A stretch of 7,272 nt of DNA, taken from contig JAHZKV010000113.1 of NCBI GenBank assembly GCA_022600215.1, forward strand, positions 1 to 7,272. The letters run 5' to 3'. The notes under the pieces were generated by a model. That model made no database searches and was not told the origin of the DNA. It worked only from the letters and a program-made list of their open reading frames with translations. Source of the stretch: a bacterium. GTDB lineage: Bacteria > Chlamydiota > Chlamydiia > Chlamydiales > 2-12-FULL-49-11. The translations under genes were made by a program, and so were the position numbers. This document shows positions 6,083 through 7,272 of this stretch, piece by piece (position 1 is the first letter of the stretch; each line of letters begins with the position of its first letter).

Positions 6083-7027
6083 TTGACATCGTTAACAGTA
6101 CGTGGTTTTTATAAAGAGTTTGGGGTGACCATTTCCTTGAAACACCAAGGGGGGAGTGGTGGACTAGATAAGAAGATTACCGTGCCGGAGTTGGAAAGAC
6201 CAGGGCTTGCCCTCACTGGGTTTTTAAAAGGATATTCTGCCAAGCGTATTCTAGTTTTTGGAAAAAGAGAGGTGGAGTATTTACTCTCTTTGTCTTCCCC
6301 GGTACGAAAAAGGCGTTTATCCACAGTACTTTCTGAAAAGCTCCCTATGGTGATCATCACCAGAAACACCCCACCCTTTCCTGAGATGAAGGAGCTTTGT
6401 GATAAGCGTGATATCCCTTTGTTTAGCTCGGAGTATTCTACTTCAAAAGTGATGCAGAAAATCACCTATTTTTTAGGGAGGACTTTTTCCCAATCAGAGT
6501 CTTGCCCTGGAACATTGGTTGAGGCTTATGGAAAAGGGGTTTTGATTCAAGGAGACTCTTCCATTGGAAAGAGTGAGACAGCGCTTGGGTTGATCGAAAG
6601 GCAGCATCGCTTGGTATCAGATGATGTGGTAATTATCAATAAGCGAGAGGGATCGTATCTGGAAGGGCAAGGGCCAAAAATTTCTCGTCATTTGATGGAG
6701 ATACGGGGAATTGGAATTATCAATGTAGCACATCTTTATGGGGCTATTTGTGTAAGTGAAAAAGCAAATATTGATGTGGTTGTACGATTAGAAGCATGGG
6801 ATGATGATCACTTTTATGATCGGGTAGGTCTTACAGAAAAGCATACAGAGTTTTTAGGGGTAGCGGTACCATATTATATTTTGCCGGTAAAGCCTGGTAG
6901 AGATGCTGTCTTATTAATTGAGACCATTGTATTAAATCATCGCTTAAAAAAGATGGGGGTCAATTCTGCAAAAGAATTTAACCTTAAATTATTAGACACC
7001 ATAGCAAAAAAACAAGAGGTGAAATAG
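6083..7027 (+). CDS. hprK: HPr kinase/phosphorylase with two altered catalytic-site residues
   Basis: HprK phosphorylates, and in many bacteria also dephosphorylates, the regulatory serine of the PTS carrier HPr. The 314-residue length is normal. The N-terminal domain includes the family segment ERPGLALTGF (38-47). The C-terminal kinase domain has a P-loop at GDSSIGKS (157-164), then the acidic pair in VSDD (178-181), the family signature HLMEIRGIGIINV (203-215), YDRVGL (245-250) and LPVKPGRD (267-274). Lys163, Ser164, Asp181 and Arg247 fit catalytic or metal positions known in the family. Two differences stand out: family members usually have His-Gly where this protein has Pro142-Gly143, and the usual Gly in the P-loop (GxSGxGKS) is Ser160. 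Translation starts at a TTG with a strong ribosome binding site. ptsI follows 123 bases downstream in the same direction. Confidence 0.92.
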   Translation: MTSLTVRGFYKEFGVTISLKHQGGSGGLDKKITVPELERPGLALTGFLKGYSAKRILVFGKREVEYLLSLSSPVRKRRLSTVLSEKLPMVIITRNTPPFPEMKELCDKRDIPLFSSEYSTSKVMQKITYFLGRTFSQSESCPGTLVEAYGKGVLIQGDSSIGKSETALGLIERQHRLVSDDVVIINKREGSYLEGQGPKISRHLMEIRGIGIINVAHLYGAICVSEKANIDVVVRLEAWDDDHFYDRVGLTEKHTEFLGVAVPYYILPVKPGRDAVLLIETIVLNHRLKKMGVNSAKEFNLKLLDTIAKKQEVK

Positions 7028-7091
7028 ATTTTGTTGTACTTATTCAGATATTATCTCATGCACAGTTTAGCGAGGCCTACTAAAATAATAG

Positions 7092-7121
7092 TTGATTAAA
7101 TTTTTTTTTATCAGCTAGAAT
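7092..7121 (+). promoter_or_regulatory. Candidate ptsI promoter
   Basis: TTGATT (7092-7097, four of six) and TAGAAT (7116-7121, five of six) are separated by 18 bases. Transcription would start near 7128, about 23 bases before the probable ptsI start codon. The spacer includes a nine-base T tract, and the region also forms an eight-base-pair imperfect hairpin (7089-7096 with 7110-7117) that overlaps both boxes. Confidence 0.35.
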
Positions 7122-7150
7122 AAAAAATTCTATATACACTTTGGAAAATT

Positions 7151-7272
7151 TTGAAAGAGCAAAGACAAGAAATACATCTAGAAGGATCGCCTCTTAGTGA
7201 GGGTATTAGTATTGGAACATTCTCCATTTGCTCAGTAGATGAGCTCTCTTATCCAGAGTTTGCCATTTCCTC
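7151..7272 (+). CDS. ptsI: PTS enzyme I (phosphoenolpyruvate-protein phosphotransferase), 3'-partial
   Basis: Enzyme I takes phosphate from phosphoenolpyruvate and passes it to a histidine of HPr, the first step of the phosphotransferase system. Only about 40 codons are visible before the window ends. They read LEGSPLSEGISIGTFSI at residues 10-26, which matches the typical enzyme I N-terminal pattern of Gly, Ser/Ala, Gly and small hydrophobics at the start of its first beta strands. The adjacent hprK supports the call. The start is uncertain: an in-frame stop at 7121-7123 limits it, no ATG or GTG lies between, and the TTG at 7151 has a short GGAA (7143-7146) four bases upstream. The catalytic histidine and PEP-binding domain lie outside the window. 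Confidence 0.7.
   Translation, partial: MKEQRQEIHLEGSPLSEGISIGTFSICSVDELSYPEFAIS

Noticed and set aside
6083..6115. TTGACA at 6083-6088 with TATAAA at 6110-6115 as a plus-strand promoter
   Set aside because: The spacer would be 21 bases, and the -35-like box is simply the TTG start plus the second codon of hprK.
6109..6465. Minus-strand reading frame opposite hprK
   Set aside because: It lies fully within well-supported hprK and has no ribosome binding site or recognisable domain.
7089..7117. Hairpin after hprK as an intrinsic terminator
   Set aside because: The eight-base-pair stem is AT-rich with a wobble pair, the T tract lies in the loop rather than after the stem, and the bases also match a promoter for ptsI.

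Overview
The window looks like a chromosomal segment of a Chlamydiota bacterium, most likely one of the environmental 'Chlamydia-like' families. The reasons are low GC, small intergenic gaps, and a mix of core genes (FtsK translocase, a short ComEC without a nuclease domain, HPr kinase next to PTS enzyme I) with an unrecognised multi-membrane-segment protein of the kind common in these intracellular bacteria. This assignment is inference; no similarity search was possible.

Layout from left to right. Bases 1-1710 (+) hold the C-terminal part of ftsK, whose N-terminal membrane region lies outside the window. It converges on an unrecognised membrane/coiled-coil protein at 1725-2951 (-), which has its own near-consensus promoter in an AT-rich gap of 188 bases that also carries inverted repeats built on GGTTAC. 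Next comes tRNA-His(GTG) at 3140-3214 (-), with a very good sigma70-type promoter squeezed between it and the end of comEC. comEC (3273-4715, -) follows ndh (4740-6008, -) with a 24-base gap, so they probably share a transcript, although a second promoter may overlap the end of ndh. A divergent gap of 74 bases separates ndh from hprK (6083-7027, +, TTG start), which is followed after 123 bases by the first 40 codons of ptsI (7151 to the window edge, +, probable TTG start).

Functionally, ndh is a type II NADH dehydrogenase feeding electrons to quinone without pumping, ComEC is the inner-membrane channel for incoming single-stranded DNA, and FtsK moves DNA at the division septum. HprK and PtsI belong to the phosphotransferase regulatory system, acting on HPr, whose gene is not in the window. 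The HprK copy has two substitutions at family-conserved catalytic positions.

I see no mobile element, CRISPR array, prophage or clearly new multi-gene system here. The most promising unknowns are the 408-residue membrane protein and the altered HprK.
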